Program-made: the position numbers and the translations under genes
Part shown: piece after piece, positions 37,424 through 48,743 of the stretch
Layout: each line of letters starts with the position of its first letter
Numbering within the stretch: the first letter of the stretch is position 1
From: Yinghuangia seranimata
GTDB taxonomy: Bacteria > Actinomycetota > Actinomycetes > Streptomycetales > Streptomycetaceae
Direction of reading: 5' to 3'
Assembly (NCBI RefSeq): GCF_029953285.1
Contig: NZ_JASAOI010000031.1
Coordinates: forward strand, 91,814 to 155,813
Length of the DNA: 64,000 bases
The notes under the pieces: generated by a model
Databases searched by the model: none
What the model saw: only the letters and a program-made list of their open reading frames with translations
What the model was told of the DNA's origin: nothing

Positions 37424-38314
37424 TCAGCGGCCCTGGCGCCGGGTCGCCGCCTCCAGGAGGCGCATGACGCGGTCGGGCGGAGTGCGCAGGCCCGTCGCCA
37501 CGCCCTTGACGTAGTCGGACACGACGCGCGGCGCCAGGGCGTCCAGGAGGGCGCCCGCGCGGGCGTCCGAGCCCACCAGGTAGCGCGGCCGCGGGCGGGG
37601 CGTCAGCAGCGCGTGGCGGACCGCCTGGGCGACCGGTGCGGGGTCGGGCAGGGACTCCGCGCGGCGCAGCATCTCGTCGGCGAGCTCGTAGGAGTCGGAG
37701 TAGGCGGAGTGCTTGCGCGGCGGCAGGTTGCCCACGCTGCGCTCCCAGATGTCGGTGCCGAAGCTGCCCGGCTCGATCAGCACCACCTTCACGCCGAACT
37801 GCGCGACCTCGATCCGCAGCGCGTCGGTGACCGCGCCGAGGCCCTGCTTGCTGGCGCAGTACCAGCCGAGGAAGGGCGACGAGACGCGCCCGGAGATCGA
37901 GGAGATGTTCACGATCCGGCCGCTGCGCCGCTGGCGCATCTGCGGCAGCACGAGGCGCGCGATGCGGGCGGGCGCGACGAGGTTGGTCTCCAGCTGGTGC
38001 CGGATCTGCTCGTCCTCGACGTCCTCGACCGCGCCGGGCTGGGCCACACCGGCGTTGTTGACGACGGCCCACGGGCCGCCGCCGGTCATCGTCGCGATCT
38101 CGGTGAACGCGCGCACCGTCGAGTTCTCGTCGCACACGTCCAGGAGCACCGTGCGGACGCCCAGGCCGTCGCGCTCCGCGGCCTCGCGCAGCAGCTGCGC
38201 CTTGTCCTCGGTGCGGGCGGTCCCGATGACGTCGAGGCCCGCCCGGGCGAGCTCCAGGGCGGTGGCGAGGCCGATTCCGCTCGTCGCGCCGGTCACGACC
38301 ACGCTCTTGGTCAT
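37424..38314 (-). CDS. Short-chain dehydrogenase/reductase
   Basis: A 296-aa classical SDR. The cofactor motif TGATSGIG is at the N-terminus, NNAG near residue 88, and the catalytic set SSISG...YCASK (Ser-Tyr-Lys) near residues 138-155. The Arg following the first glycine-rich strand (GTARTEDKA) suggests NADP(H). The extra 90 C-terminal residues fit the retinol-dehydrogenase-like SDR group rather than fatty-acid reductases. The ATG at 38314 has GGAAGGA about 5 nt upstream. The substrate is unknown. It is divergent from the thioesterase gene. Confidence 0.86.
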   Translation of the reverse strand: MTKSVVVTGATSGIGLATALELARAGLDVIGTARTEDKAQLLREAAERDGLGVRTVLLDVCDENSTVRAFTEIATMTGGGPWAVVNNAGVAQPGAVEDVEDEQIRHQLETNLVAPARIARLVLPQMRQRRSGRIVNISSISGRVSSPFLGWYCASKQGLGAVTDALRIEVAQFGVKVVLIEPGSFGTDIWERSVGNLPPRKHSAYSDSYELADEMLRRAESLPDPAPVAQAVRHALLTPRPRPRYLVGSDARAGALLDALAPRVVSDYVKGVATGLRTPPDRVMRLLEAATRRQGR

Positions 38315-38527
38315 GTGCTTCCTTCCGTCCCGCCCATGCGTCCGCCCCCACAGCCCAGGACGACCGTAGTGCGCACGGGTGTGCGGCCACCAACCCCCAC
38401 CGGCGGCCTTTCCCCGTGTGAAATGAGAGACAGCAGGCGCGAAGCGCCTTCGAATATGGGTGGTGGGGGGCGACGGGTGGGCAGCCCGCACACGGTCCCA
38501 CCGCGAAAAGGCAGTAATCTCCCCCGG

Positions 38528-39109
38528 GTGAGTCGACCTTCTTCCCTGAGCCCGTCCCCGGGCACCAGCGTGCCGGGGCCGCACCCCAGCGCGCCGCCGC
38601 CCGGCACCGAGCTCGGCGAGCACTATGACGGCTGCTTCGGGTGCGGCGAGGAGCTGGAGAACGGCCTCAAGCTGCGCACCCGCGTGGGCGAGGGCGTCAG
38701 CGTGGACACCGAGTTCGTGGTCGGCACGGGCCACCAGGGCGCCCCGGGGCTGGCCCACGGCGGCCTGCTGTCGTGCGCGTTCGACGAGGCGCTCGGCGCA
38801 CTGGGCTACCTGCTGCACACACCGGCGGTCACCGCCCGCCTGGAGACCGACTTCCGCATGCCGGTGCCGGTCGGCTCGACGCTGTACATCCACGCGTGGT
38901 GCACGGGCGTCGACGGCCGGAAGATCTACGCGAAGGCCGTCGGCCGGCTGGACGCGCCGGACGGGCCGGTCGCGGTCGAGGCCGCCTCGCTGTTCATCGC
39001 GGTCGGCTTCGAGCACTTCGTGTCCAACGGCCGCGCCGAGGACGTCGAGCGTGCGATGGCCAACCCGGACGTCATCAAGGCGGCGCGCGCCTTCGAGGTC
39101 AACCCGTGA
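38528..39109 (+). CDS. PaaI-type hotdog thioesterase
   Basis: A 193-aa protein with a Pro/Ser-rich 25-residue start and then a 4HBT hotdog domain. The motif GLAHGGLLSCAFDEALGALG gives the HGG loop and catalytic Asp of PaaI thioesterases. A CFGCG segment before it may bind metal or be structural. It should hydrolyse an acyl-CoA. The GTG at 38528 is the likeliest start although the ribosome-binding site is weak. The stop overlaps the GTG of dut by 4 nt, and a shared operon thioesterase-dut-DUF3710 is likely. Confidence 0.82.
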   Translation: MSRPSSLSPSPGTSVPGPHPSAPPPGTELGEHYDGCFGCGEELENGLKLRTRVGEGVSVDTEFVVGTGHQGAPGLAHGGLLSCAFDEALGALGYLLHTPAVTARLETDFRMPVPVGSTLYIHAWCTGVDGRKIYAKAVGRLDAPDGPVAVEAASLFIAVGFEHFVSNGRAEDVERAMANPDVIKAARAFEVNP

Positions 39110-39630
39110 GCGCCGCGGCGGAGCCGGTCGACATCCTGGTCCGCCGCCTGGACCCGGACCTGCCGCTTCCGGGGTACGCCCACCCGGGCGACGCGGGCGC
39201 CGACCTGGTGACCGCGGTCGACGCCGAGCTGGGCCCCGGCGAGCGCGTCGTGCTGCCCACCGGCGTTGCCATCGCGTTGCCGGACGGCTACGCGGCGTTC
39301 GTCCACCCGAGGTCCGGACTCGCGGCACGCTGCGGAGTGTCGCTCGTGAACGCCCCGGGCACGATCGATGCGGGATACCGTGGCGAGATCAGGGTCATCG
39401 TGGTCAACCACGATCCACGCGAGAGCGTCGCGTTTCGCCGCGGTGACCGCATCGCCCAGCTCGTTGTGCAACGAGTGGAACGGGCGAGGTTCCACGAGGT
39501 CGGCGTCCTGCCGGGATCGGACCGGGCCGAGGGCGGCTTCGGGTCGACCGGCGGCCACGCCGCCGTCGTGGCTGAGCCAACCGGTACCGACACAGTGAAA
39601 GACTCGGCTTCCGACAGGGAAGGACTCTGA
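39106..39630 (+). CDS. dut: dUTP diphosphatase
   Basis: A 174-aa trimeric-type dUTPase. All five family motifs occur in order: HPGDAGADL, HPRSGLA, GTIDAGYRGEI, RGDRIAQLVVQ and the C-terminal arm GFGSTG. It hydrolyses dUTP to dUMP and so protects DNA from uracil. An extra tail of about 25 residues follows the fifth motif. The GTG at 39106 overlaps the thioesterase stop. It is one base pair away from the DUF3710 start. Confidence 0.95.
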   Translation: MSAAAEPVDILVRRLDPDLPLPGYAHPGDAGADLVTAVDAELGPGERVVLPTGVAIALPDGYAAFVHPRSGLAARCGVSLVNAPGTIDAGYRGEIRVIVVNHDPRESVAFRRGDRIAQLVVQRVERARFHEVGVLPGSDRAEGGFGSTGGHAAVVAEPTGTDTVKDSASDREGL

Positions 39631-39631
39631 C

Positions 39632-40423
39632 GTGTTCCGACGTCGCCGACGCAACGAAGAAGCCGACCAGTCCGTCGAGGAGCTCGACGACCTCGCCGAG
39701 CTCGACGAGGACGAGCCGGCCGACGAGCTGGAAGACGACGAGGCGCTGCGCCGCCCACTGCCGCCCGCCCCGCGCCCTGACGGGCCGTGGGACGAGAGCG
39801 AGCTCGACGACCCCCACGAGGGCCGTATCGACCTGGGCGGTCTGCTGGTGCCCGCCACGGAGGGCATGGAGCTGCGGGTCGAGGTCGCCAACGACCTCAT
39901 CATCGCGGCCACCGTGATCCTCGAGGACAGTGCCGTACAGGTGCAGGCGTTCGCGGCGCCGCGCTCCGAGGGCATCTGGCACGAGATCCGCGCGGAGATC
40001 GCGTCGGGCATCACCCAGCAGGGCGGTGTCGTCGACGAGCTCGACGGCGGGCTCGGCTGGGAGCTGCGGGCGCAGGTGCCCGTGCAGCTGCCGGACGGCA
40101 CGCAGGGCGCGCAGCTGGTGCGCTTTGTGGGCTGCGACGGCCCGCGCTGGTTCCTGCGCGGCGTCATCTCCGGCCGGGCCGCGGTGGACCCGGACACCGG
40201 CGCGGAGCTGGAGCGGATCTTCCGCGACACCGTGGTAGTGCGCGGCGCGGAGCCGATGGCGCCGCGCGACCCGATCCTGCTGCGGCTGCCCGACAACGCC
40301 CAGATCGACCCGGCGAGCGGTGTCGCCCCCGGTGGGGACGACGCCGGCGAGCAGGGCAGGAACCAGTACGGCGGGGACCTGAACCCGTTCCAGCGGGGCC
40401 CGGAGATCACCGAGGTCCGCTGA
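39632..40423 (+). CDS. DUF3710 family protein
   Basis: A 263-aa protein with a basic start ([10 protein letters not shown]), an acidic disordered stretch of about 35 residues, and a conserved C-terminal domain that includes [20 protein letters not shown] and [15 protein letters not shown]. This is DUF3710, regularly found next to dut in actinobacteria. No enzyme motif is visible. The GTG at 39632 has GGAAGGA about 8 nt upstream, inside the end of dut. A GC-rich hairpin with a T tract follows the stop codon. Confidence 0.88.
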   Translation: MFRRRRRNEEADQSVEELDDLAELDEDEPADELEDDEALRRPLPPAPRPDGPWDESELDDPHEGRIDLGGLLVPATEGMELRVEVANDLIIAATVILEDSAVQVQAFAAPRSEGIWHEIRAEIASGITQQGGVVDELDGGLGWELRAQVPVQLPDGTQGAQLVRFVGCDGPRWFLRGVISGRAAVDPDTGAELERIFRDTVVVRGAEPMAPRDPILLRLPDNAQIDPASGVAPGGDDAGEQGRNQYGGDLNPFQRGPEITEVR

Positions 40424-40444
40424 CCGCCGCATAGGGCTGTACGA

Positions 40445-40483
40445 GGGCCCGGATCCATCCGTCGCGATGGGTCCGGGCCCTTT
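40445..40483 (+). terminator. Terminator after DUF3710
   Basis: A 14-bp stem (GGGCCCGGATCCAT at 40445-40458, 40467-40480) with one G-U pair and an 8-nt loop, followed by TTT. Confidence 0.8.
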
Positions 40484-40543
40484 CGCGTGCCCGGGGCTCC
40501 GGGGTCCGCCGGGGAGTCGCCGCGGGGCGGCGGTGTCAGGGGC

Positions 40544-40571
40544 GCGTCAAGAACGCGTGAGGCCGCGTCAA
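40544..40571 (+). promoter_or_regulatory. Direct repeat GCGTCAA upstream of kdp
   Basis: GCGTCAA occurs at 40544-40550 and 40565-40571, 21 bp apart or two helical turns, each near a CGCG. OmpR-family regulators such as KdpE usually bind direct repeats on one face of the helix, so this is a candidate KdpE site. The assignment is inferred. Confidence 0.4.
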
Positions 40572-40615
40572 CGCGGCGCTAGCACTTCGCTGAATGCCCT
40601 TTTTGGGGTGATTTG

Positions 40616-40667
40616 CAGGGTGTTGGGGCTGCTATCAATGAGCCGCACACCGTCCCCAAACACCCTG
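40616..40667 (+). promoter_or_regulatory. Leader hairpin before the kdp operon
   Basis: CAGGGTGTTGGGG (40616-40628) and CCCCAAACACCCTG (40654-40667) are complementary apart from one bulged base. The right arm ends 3 nt before the GAGGAG ribosome-binding site, so the structure could affect translation or act as a protein site. Confidence 0.5.
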
Positions 40668-40684
40668 AACGAGGAGCGGCAGCG

Positions 40685-40768
40685 ATGGCTGATCTGGCCT
40701 TCGTACTCACGACGATCGCGTTCTTCGCGCTGGTCGTCGCCATCGCCAAGGGGGTGGCGAAGCTGTGA
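40685..40768 (+). CDS. 27-aa membrane microprotein heading the kdp operon
   Basis: A 27-aa [23 protein letters not shown] then AKGVAKL. It is one transmembrane helix with a short basic end, has a strong ribosome-binding site (GAGGAG, about 8 nt), and its stop codon overlaps the kdpF start (GTGA). I recall similar tiny ORFs before kdpF in other genomes, usually unannotated, but cannot verify this. It could be a second small Kdp subunit stabilising the complex like KdpF, or a regulator. The operon position and coupling make a real gene likely. Confidence 0.7.
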   Translation: MADLAFVLTTIAFFALVVAIAKGVAKL

Positions 40769-40854
40769 ACGCGGACAGCGTGGTCGGCCTCGTCGTCGCC
40801 GTCACCCTGCTGGGCTACCTGGTGCTCGCCCTCATATTCCCCGAGAGGTTCTAG
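40765..40854 (+). CDS. kdpF: Potassium-transporting ATPase subunit KdpF
   Basis: A 29-aa single-helix peptide ending [11 protein letters not shown], the standard KdpF ending. KdpF stabilises the KdpABC complex. The GTG at 40765 overlaps the 27-aa ORF stop, and its TAG shares a base with the GTG of kdpA. Too short for most gene finders, but its sequence and place are unambiguous. Confidence 0.9.
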   Translation: MNADSVVGLVVAVTLLGYLVLALIFPERF

Positions 40855-42518
40855 TGAGTCCCACCGTCGCGGGGATCCTCCAGCTCTCCCTGCTGGTCGC
40901 CCTGCTCGCCGCGGTCCACCGGCCGTTCGGCGACTACATGGCCAAGGTCTACTCCTCGGAGAAGCACACGCGTCCCGAGCGCTGGATCTACAAGGCCGTC
41001 GGCGCCGACCCCGACTCCGGACAGCGCTGGGGCATCTACCTGCGCAGCGTGCTGGCCTTCTCGATGTTCTCGCTGCTCGGGCTGTACGCGCTGCTGCGCC
41101 TGCAGGACAAGCTGCCGTGGAGCCTCGGGTTCGCGCCGATGAAGGCCGACCAGGCGTTCAACACCGCGGCGTCGTTCACGGCGAACACCAACTGGCAGTC
41201 GTATTCCGGCGAGCAGGCCGTCGGGCACTTCGTGCAGATGGCCGGCCTGACCGTGCAGAACTTCGTGTCCGCGGCGGTCGGCATGGCCGTCGCCGTCGCG
41301 CTGGTCCGCGGCTTCGTCCGCGTCCGGTCGGGCGAGATCGGCAACTTCTGGGTCGACCTGGTCCGTGGTTGCGTCCGCATCCTGCTGCCCATCGCGGTCG
41401 TCGGCACCATCGTCCTGGTCGCGTCCGGCACCATCCAGAACCTCGCCGACCCACACACCGTGACCACGCTGAGCGGCGGGCACCAGACCGTCACCGGCGG
41501 CCCGGTGGCGTCGCAGGAGGTCGTCAAGGAGCTCGGCACCAACGGCGGCGGCTTCTACAACGCCAACTCCGCCCACCCGTTCGAGAACCCGAACGCCTTC
41601 ACCAACCTGGTCGAGATCTTCCTGATCCTGGTCATCCCGTTCTCGCTGCCGCGCACCTTCGGCACGCTGGTCGGCTCGGCCAAGCAGGGCTACGCGATCC
41701 TCGCCGCGATGTTCACCATCTGGTTCGTCTTCGTGGTCCTGATGACCTGGACCGAGATGCACCACAACGGCACCGCGCTGGAGATCGCCGGCGGTGCGAC
41801 GGAGGGCAAGGAGCAACGCATCGGCGTCCCGGGCTCGTCGCTCTTCGCGGTGTCCACCACGATGACGTCGACCGGCGCGGTCAACTCGTTCCACTCCTCG
41901 TTCACGGGCCTCGGCGGCGGCATCACGATGCTCGGGATGATGCTCGGCGAGATCACGCCCGGCGGGGTGGGCTCGGGCCTCTACGGCATGCTCGTCATGG
42001 CGATCCTCGCGGTGTTCGTCGCGGGCCTCATGGTTGGCCGCACGCCCGAGTACCTGGGCAAGAAGATCGGCGCCGGCGAGATGAAGCTCGTCGCGATGTA
42101 CATCCTGGTCGTCCCCGCGACGATCCTGACGATGACCGGCGTCGCGCTCGCCCTTCCGGGCGAACGGGCGAGCATCCTCAACTCCGACTCGCCGCACGGC
42201 CTGTCCGAGGTGCTGTACGCGTACACCTCAGGCGCCAACAACAACGGCTCCGCGTTCGCCGGCCTGAGCGCCAACACGGAGTACTACAACGTCACCATCG
42301 GCCTGGCGATGCTGATCGGCCGCTTCGTGACCATCGCCCTCGTGCTCGCGCTCGCAGGCCGCCTGGCCGAACAGCGCCAGGTGCCCGAGACCGTCGGCAC
42401 GCTCAAGACCCACAAGCCGCTGTTCGTCGGAACGCTGGTCGGCGTCGTCGTGATCGTCACCGGCCTCACCTTCTTCCCGGCGCTCGCGCTCGGCCCGCTC
42501 GCGGAGGGGCTCGCATAA
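40854..42518 (+). CDS. kdpA: Potassium-transporting ATPase subunit KdpA
   Basis: A 554-aa channel-like subunit with about ten transmembrane helices. Selectivity-filter segments are recognisable in [49 protein letters not shown] and [14 protein letters not shown]. It takes up K+ and hands it to the KdpB site. The GTG at 40854 shares one base with the kdpF stop codon. Length and motifs are normal. It is separated from kdpB by 2 nt. Confidence 0.96.
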   Translation: MSPTVAGILQLSLLVALLAAVHRPFGDYMAKVYSSEKHTRPERWIYKAVGADPDSGQRWGIYLRSVLAFSMFSLLGLYALLRLQDKLPWSLGFAPMKADQAFNTAASFTANTNWQSYSGEQAVGHFVQMAGLTVQNFVSAAVGMAVAVALVRGFVRVRSGEIGNFWVDLVRGCVRILLPIAVVGTIVLVASGTIQNLADPHTVTTLSGGHQTVTGGPVASQEVVKELGTNGGGFYNANSAHPFENPNAFTNLVEIFLILVIPFSLPRTFGTLVGSAKQGYAILAAMFTIWFVFVVLMTWTEMHHNGTALEIAGGATEGKEQRIGVPGSSLFAVSTTMTSTGAVNSFHSSFTGLGGGITMLGMMLGEITPGGVGSGLYGMLVMAILAVFVAGLMVGRTPEYLGKKIGAGEMKLVAMYILVVPATILTMTGVALALPGERASILNSDSPHGLSEVLYAYTSGANNNGSAFAGLSANTEYYNVTIGLAMLIGRFVTIALVLALAGRLAEQRQVPETVGTLKTHKPLFVGTLVGVVVIVTGLTFFPALALGPLAEGLA

Positions 42519-42520
42519 CC

Positions 42521-44650
<2,130 letters not shown>

Positions 44651-44655
44651 TCACC

Positions 44656-45285
44656 ATGGCCACCAACGCAAGCACCCGAATCCGCGTGTTCCTCGCGGGC
44701 CTGCGCGCCCTGCTGGTGCTCACGGTCGTCCTGGGCGTCGCGTACCCGCTCGCCATGACCGGGATCGCCCAGGTCGCGTTCAGCGACCAGGCCAACGGCT
44801 CCAAGGTGAAAGTCGACGGCAAGGAGGTCGGCTCCAGCCTGCTGGGCCAGAGCTTCGACATCGTCGGCCCGGACGGCAAGAGCACCGGGCAGCCCGACCC
44901 CAAGTGGTTCCAGCCGCGGCCGTCGGCCGGCAACTACGACCCGCTCGCTTCTGGGGCGTCCAACTACGGCCCGGAGAACGCCGACTTCATCCAGCTGGTG
45001 AAGGACCGCAAGGCGCAGGTCGCGGCGTTCAACGGGGTGCCCGAGGACAAGGTGCCCGCCGACGCCGTCACCGCGTCCGGCTCCGGCCTGGACCCGCACA
45101 TCTCCAAGGCGTACGCGCTCATCCAGGTGGACCGCGTCGCCAAGGAGCGCGGCCTCGACCCGGCCAAGGTGAAGAAGCTCGTCGAGGACCACGTCGACGG
45201 CCGCGTCATCGGGATCCTCGGCGACGAGCGCGTCAACGTCCTGGAGCTGAACATCGCCCTGCAGAAGCTCGCGGCGACGAAGTGA
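44656..45285 (+). CDS. kdpC: Potassium-transporting ATPase subunit KdpC
   Basis: A 209-aa protein with one N-terminal transmembrane helix (about residues 14-36) and a periplasmic-side domain. Family segments are YPLAMTGIAQVAF, GSSLLGQSF, KWFQPRPSAGNYDPLASGAS, and the closing SGSGLDPHIS and GDERVNVLELN. KdpC assembles with KdpB and raises nucleotide affinity. The sequence is complete and normal in length. A strong hairpin follows before kdpD. Confidence 0.95.
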   Translation: MATNASTRIRVFLAGLRALLVLTVVLGVAYPLAMTGIAQVAFSDQANGSKVKVDGKEVGSSLLGQSFDIVGPDGKSTGQPDPKWFQPRPSAGNYDPLASGASNYGPENADFIQLVKDRKAQVAAFNGVPEDKVPADAVTASGSGLDPHISKAYALIQVDRVAKERGLDPAKVKKLVEDHVDGRVIGILGDERVNVLELNIALQKLAATK

Positions 45286-45290
45286 CACCG

Positions 45291-45322
45291 GCCCGGGCCC
45301 ACCCGCACGGGTGGGCCCGGGC
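45291..45322 (+). terminator. Hairpin between kdpC and kdpD
   Basis: A perfect 14-bp inverted repeat (GCCCGGGCCCACCC at 45291-45304 and 45309-45322) with loop GCAC. It may attenuate read-through from kdpFABC into kdpDE so that the regulators are made at a different level. Confidence 0.65.
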
Positions 45323-45349
45323 GGACCGTTTGTGCTGATGGGGACCACA

Positions 45350-47899
45350 ATGGACGGCATGGGACGCGGAAAGCTACGCATCTACCTGGGTGCCGCACCC
45401 GGCGTCGGCAAGACCTTCGCGATGCTGGGCGAGGGCCAGCGCCGCCGGTCGCGCGGCGCGGACGTGGTCGTGGGGCTCATCGAGTGCCACGGGCGCCCGC
45501 GCACCGAGGAGATGCTCGACGGCCTGGAGGTCGTCCCGCGCCAGTACGTCGAGCACCGCGGCTCGACGTTCACCGAGATGGACGTGGACGCCGTCATCGC
45601 GCGGCGCCCGAAGATCGCGCTGATCGACGAGCTCGCGCACACCAACGTGCCGGGCTCGCGCAACGCCAAGCGCTGGCAGGACATCGACGAGATCCTCGAC
45701 GCAGGGATCGACGTCATCTCCACCGTCAACATCCAGCACCTCGAGTCGCTCAACGACGTCGTTGAGTCCATCACGGGCGTCCCGCAGCGCGAGACCGTGC
45801 CGGACGCGGTGGTGCGCCGCGCGTCGCAGATCGAGCTGGTCGACATGTCGCCGGAGGCGCTGCGCCGCCGCATGGCGCACGGCAACGTGTACGCGCCCGA
45901 GAAGGTCGACGCCGCGCTGTCGAACTACTTCCGGGTCGGCAACCTGACCGCGCTGCGCGAACTCGCCCTGCTGTGGGTCGCCGACCGCGTCGACGAGTAC
46001 CTGCAGCTGTACCGCGCCGAGCACGACATCGACGCCACCTGGCCGGCGCGCGAGCGCATCGTGGTCGGCCTGACCGGCGGCCCGGAGGGCGGCACTCTCA
46101 TCCGGCGCGCGGCGCGCATCGCGACGCGCGGCTCCGGCGGAGAGCTGCTCGCGGTGTACGTGTCCAAGAGCGACGGCCTCACCGGCGCGTCCCCGCAGGC
46201 GCTCGCCCAGCAGCGGGCACTCGTCGAGTCGCTGGGCGGCAGCTTCCACTCGGTCATCGGCGAGGACGTGCCGACGGCGCTGCTGGACTTCTCCCGCGGC
46301 GTCAACGCGACCCAGATCGTGCTGGGCGGCAGCCGCCGCAAGCCGTGGCAGTACATCCTCGGCCCCGGAGTCGGTGCGACCGTCGCCGCGCGTTCCGGCG
46401 ACATAGACGTGCACATCGTGACGCACGAGCACGTGGGTGTCGGCCGCACCGTGAAGGTGCCGCGCTCCGGGCTCGGCCGGAAGCGCCTGATGGTCTCGTG
46501 GCTCGTCGCGCTGATCGGGCCGGTGCTGCTCACGGTGATCATGGTGGACAACCGCGAGCATCTGGCGCTGCCCACCGAGATGCTGCTCTATCTGCTGCTG
46601 ACCGTCGGGTCGGCGCTGCTGGGCGGGTTGTGGGCGTCGACACTCACCGCGGTGGTGTCGTCGTTCATGCTGAACTACTACTTCACGCCACCGCTGCACA
46701 CGCTGACCATCCGCGACCCGGAGAACATGTTCGCGCTGGTGGTGTTCGTGATCGTCGCGCTGTCGGTGGCCACGGTCGTCGACATCTCCGCGCGGCGCAC
46801 GCACCAGGCGGCACGCAGCCAGTCCGAGTCGGAGACGCTCAGCTTCCTCGCCGGCAGCGTGCTGCGGGGCGAGCAGGCGCTGCCCGCGCTGCTGGAGCGG
46901 GTGCGTGAGGCGTTCGGCATGGAGTCGGTGGCCATGCTGCAGCGGGTCGAGCAGCACGGGCCGTGGGCGTGCGTCGGCAGTGTCGGGCCGCACCCGGTGC
47001 GCAGGCCGGAGGACGCGGACGTGGACGTCCCGGTGTCCGACACCATGGCGCTCGCCCTGTCGGGCCGCATGCTGCCCGCGGAGGACCGGCGGGTGCTGGG
47101 CGCGTTCGCCGCGCAGGCGGCCGTCGTGCTGGAGCGCCGCCAGCTGGTCGCGGAGGCCGCCGAGGCGCGGCGGCTCGCGGAGGGCAATCGGATCCGCACC
47201 GCCCTGCTCGCGGCCGTCTCGCACGACCTGCGCACCCCTCTGGCGGCCATCAAGGCGAGCGTGTCCTCGCTGCGCTCCGAGGACGTCAGCTGGTCGCCCG
47301 AGGACGAGGCCGAGCTGCTGGAGGCCATCGAGCAGGGTGCCGACCGGCTCGACGGGCTGATCGGGAACCTGCTCGACATGAGCCGCCTGCAGACCGGCAC
47401 GGTGACGCCGCTGTTCCGCGACGTCGCGCTGGACGAGGTGGTGCCGGGCGCGGTCATCGGCGTCCCCGAGACGTCGGTGGTCCTGGACATCCCCGAGTCG
47501 CTGCCGACGGTGTGGGCGGACCCGGGCCTGCTGGAGCGGGTCCTGGCGAACGTCATAGAGAACGCGGTCAAGCACAACCCGAAGGACCGGCGCGTGCATG
47601 TGAAGGCCGACGCGCTGCGCGACCGTGTCGAACTGCGCGTGATCGACCGCGGGCGGGGTGTACCGGACGAGGCCAAGGAGCGGATCTTCGCGCCCTTCCA
47701 GCGCTACGGGGACGCCCCCGCGGGCAACGGCGTGGGCCTCGGGCTCGCGGTCGCGCGCGGCTTCGCGGAGGCGCTCGGCGGGTCCCTGGTGGCCGAGGAC
47801 ACCCCCGGCGGGGGGCTCACCATGACGCTGACGATGCGGATGTCGGGCGCGCGGTTCTCGCCCGACCACCCCGCGGCCGCGTCGCGGTCCTTCGATTGA
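45350..47899 (+). CDS. kdpD: Sensor histidine kinase KdpD
   Basis: An 849-aa sensor kinase with the full KdpD architecture. The N-terminal KdpD domain has Walker A GAAPGVGKT (residues 14-22) and the segment IDELAHTNVPGSRN. A universal-stress-like domain (about 235-365) with GGSRRKPWQYILGPGVG follows, then four clustered transmembrane helices (about 385-480), a GAF-type region, and the kinase core with His625 in SHDLRTPLAAIK and GNGVGLGLAVA. It senses K+ limitation and phosphorylates KdpE. The ATG at 45350 has GGGGA about 7 nt upstream; ATGs at 45338 and 45359 are alternatives. Confidence 0.94.
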   Translation: MDGMGRGKLRIYLGAAPGVGKTFAMLGEGQRRRSRGADVVVGLIECHGRPRTEEMLDGLEVVPRQYVEHRGSTFTEMDVDAVIARRPKIALIDELAHTNVPGSRNAKRWQDIDEILDAGIDVISTVNIQHLESLNDVVESITGVPQRETVPDAVVRRASQIELVDMSPEALRRRMAHGNVYAPEKVDAALSNYFRVGNLTALRELALLWVADRVDEYLQLYRAEHDIDATWPARERIVVGLTGGPEGGTLIRRAARIATRGSGGELLAVYVSKSDGLTGASPQALAQQRALVESLGGSFHSVIGEDVPTALLDFSRGVNATQIVLGGSRRKPWQYILGPGVGATVAARSGDIDVHIVTHEHVGVGRTVKVPRSGLGRKRLMVSWLVALIGPVLLTVIMVDNREHLALPTEMLLYLLLTVGSALLGGLWASTLTAVVSSFMLNYYFTPPLHTLTIRDPENMFALVVFVIVALSVATVVDISARRTHQAARSQSESETLSFLAGSVLRGEQALPALLERVREAFGMESVAMLQRVEQHGPWACVGSVGPHPVRRPEDADVDVPVSDTMALALSGRMLPAEDRRVLGAFAAQAAVVLERRQLVAEAAEARRLAEGNRIRTALLAAVSHDLRTPLAAIKASVSSLRSEDVSWSPEDEAELLEAIEQGADRLDGLIGNLLDMSRLQTGTVTPLFRDVALDEVVPGAVIGVPETSVVLDIPESLPTVWADPGLLERVLANVIENAVKHNPKDRRVHVKADALRDRVELRVIDRGRGVPDEAKERIFAPFQRYGDAPAGNGVGLGLAVARGFAEALGGSLVAEDTPGGGLTMTLTMRMSGARFSPDHPAAASRSFD

Positions 47900-47972
47900 G
47901 TGAACTCTTCGGCCATCGTGAACCCCACGAGGCCGGACCAGGCACGGCACTACCGAGTACGGAGGCAGTTCG

Positions 47973-48647
47973 ATGACACGGGTGCTCGTCGTGGACGACG
48001 AGCCGCAGATCGTCAGGGCCCTGGCCATCAACCTCAAGGCCCGCGGCTACGAGGTCGACACCGCCGCCGACGGCACCGAGGCGCTCGCGGCGGCCGCCGA
48101 CCACCACCCGGACGTGGTCCTGCTGGACCTCGGTCTGCCGGACATCGACGGCGTCGACGTCATCCGCGGCCTGCGCGGCTGGACCAAGATCCCGATCATC
48201 GTGCTGAGCGCCCGCCAGGCGTCGAACGAGAAGGTCGCCGCGCTGGACGCGGGCGCCGACGACTACGTCACCAAGCCCTTCGGCATGGACGAGCTGCTGG
48301 CCAGGCTGCGTGCCGCCGTGCGCCGCGCCGCCCCCGAGGACGAGGCCCCGGTCGTCTCCACGGAGGCGTTCACGGTCGACCTCGCCGCGAAGAAGGTGCA
48401 CCGGGACGGCAAGGACGTGCGGCTCACCCCGACCGAGTGGCACCTGCTCGAGGTCCTGGTCCGCAACGCCGGCCGGCTGGTCAGCCAGCGGGCCCTCCTC
48501 CAGGAGGTGTGGGGGCCGCAGTACAGCACCGAGACCAACTACCTGCGGGTCTACATGGCGCAGCTGAGGCGCAAGCTGGAGCCCGATCCGTCGCACCCCA
48601 AGCACCTGCTGACCGAGCCGGGCATGGGGTACCGGTTCGAGGCGTGA
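47973..48647 (+). CDS. kdpE: Response regulator KdpE
   Basis: A 224-aa OmpR-family regulator with Asp52 in VVLLDLGLPDIDG, lysine in YVTKPFGMDEL and a winged-helix output domain ending TEPGMGYRFEA. It activates kdpFABC when phosphorylated by KdpD. The ATG at 47973 has GGAGG 8 nt upstream and lies 73 bp after kdpD. The motif EVWGPQYSTETNYLRVYM is the KdpE-type recognition helix region. Confidence 0.94.
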   Translation: MTRVLVVDDEPQIVRALAINLKARGYEVDTAADGTEALAAAADHHPDVVLLDLGLPDIDGVDVIRGLRGWTKIPIIVLSARQASNEKVAALDAGADDYVTKPFGMDELLARLRAAVRRAAPEDEAPVVSTEAFTVDLAAKKVHRDGKDVRLTPTEWHLLEVLVRNAGRLVSQRALLQEVWGPQYSTETNYLRVYMAQLRRKLEPDPSHPKHLLTEPGMGYRFEA

Positions 48648-48743
48648 GCCGGGTCCCGGGGCGGTCCGCCGGGCGCCCGCGATCGTCCACAGGGGACCTT
48701 CGGCGGATCCCGGTCGCGCGCTCGACCCGGTACCCTCGCGTTC

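Noticed and set aside
40500..40684. c-di-AMP (ydaO) riboswitch before kdp
   Set aside because: I could not find the conserved ydaO sequence blocks; only a simple hairpin and short direct repeats are present.
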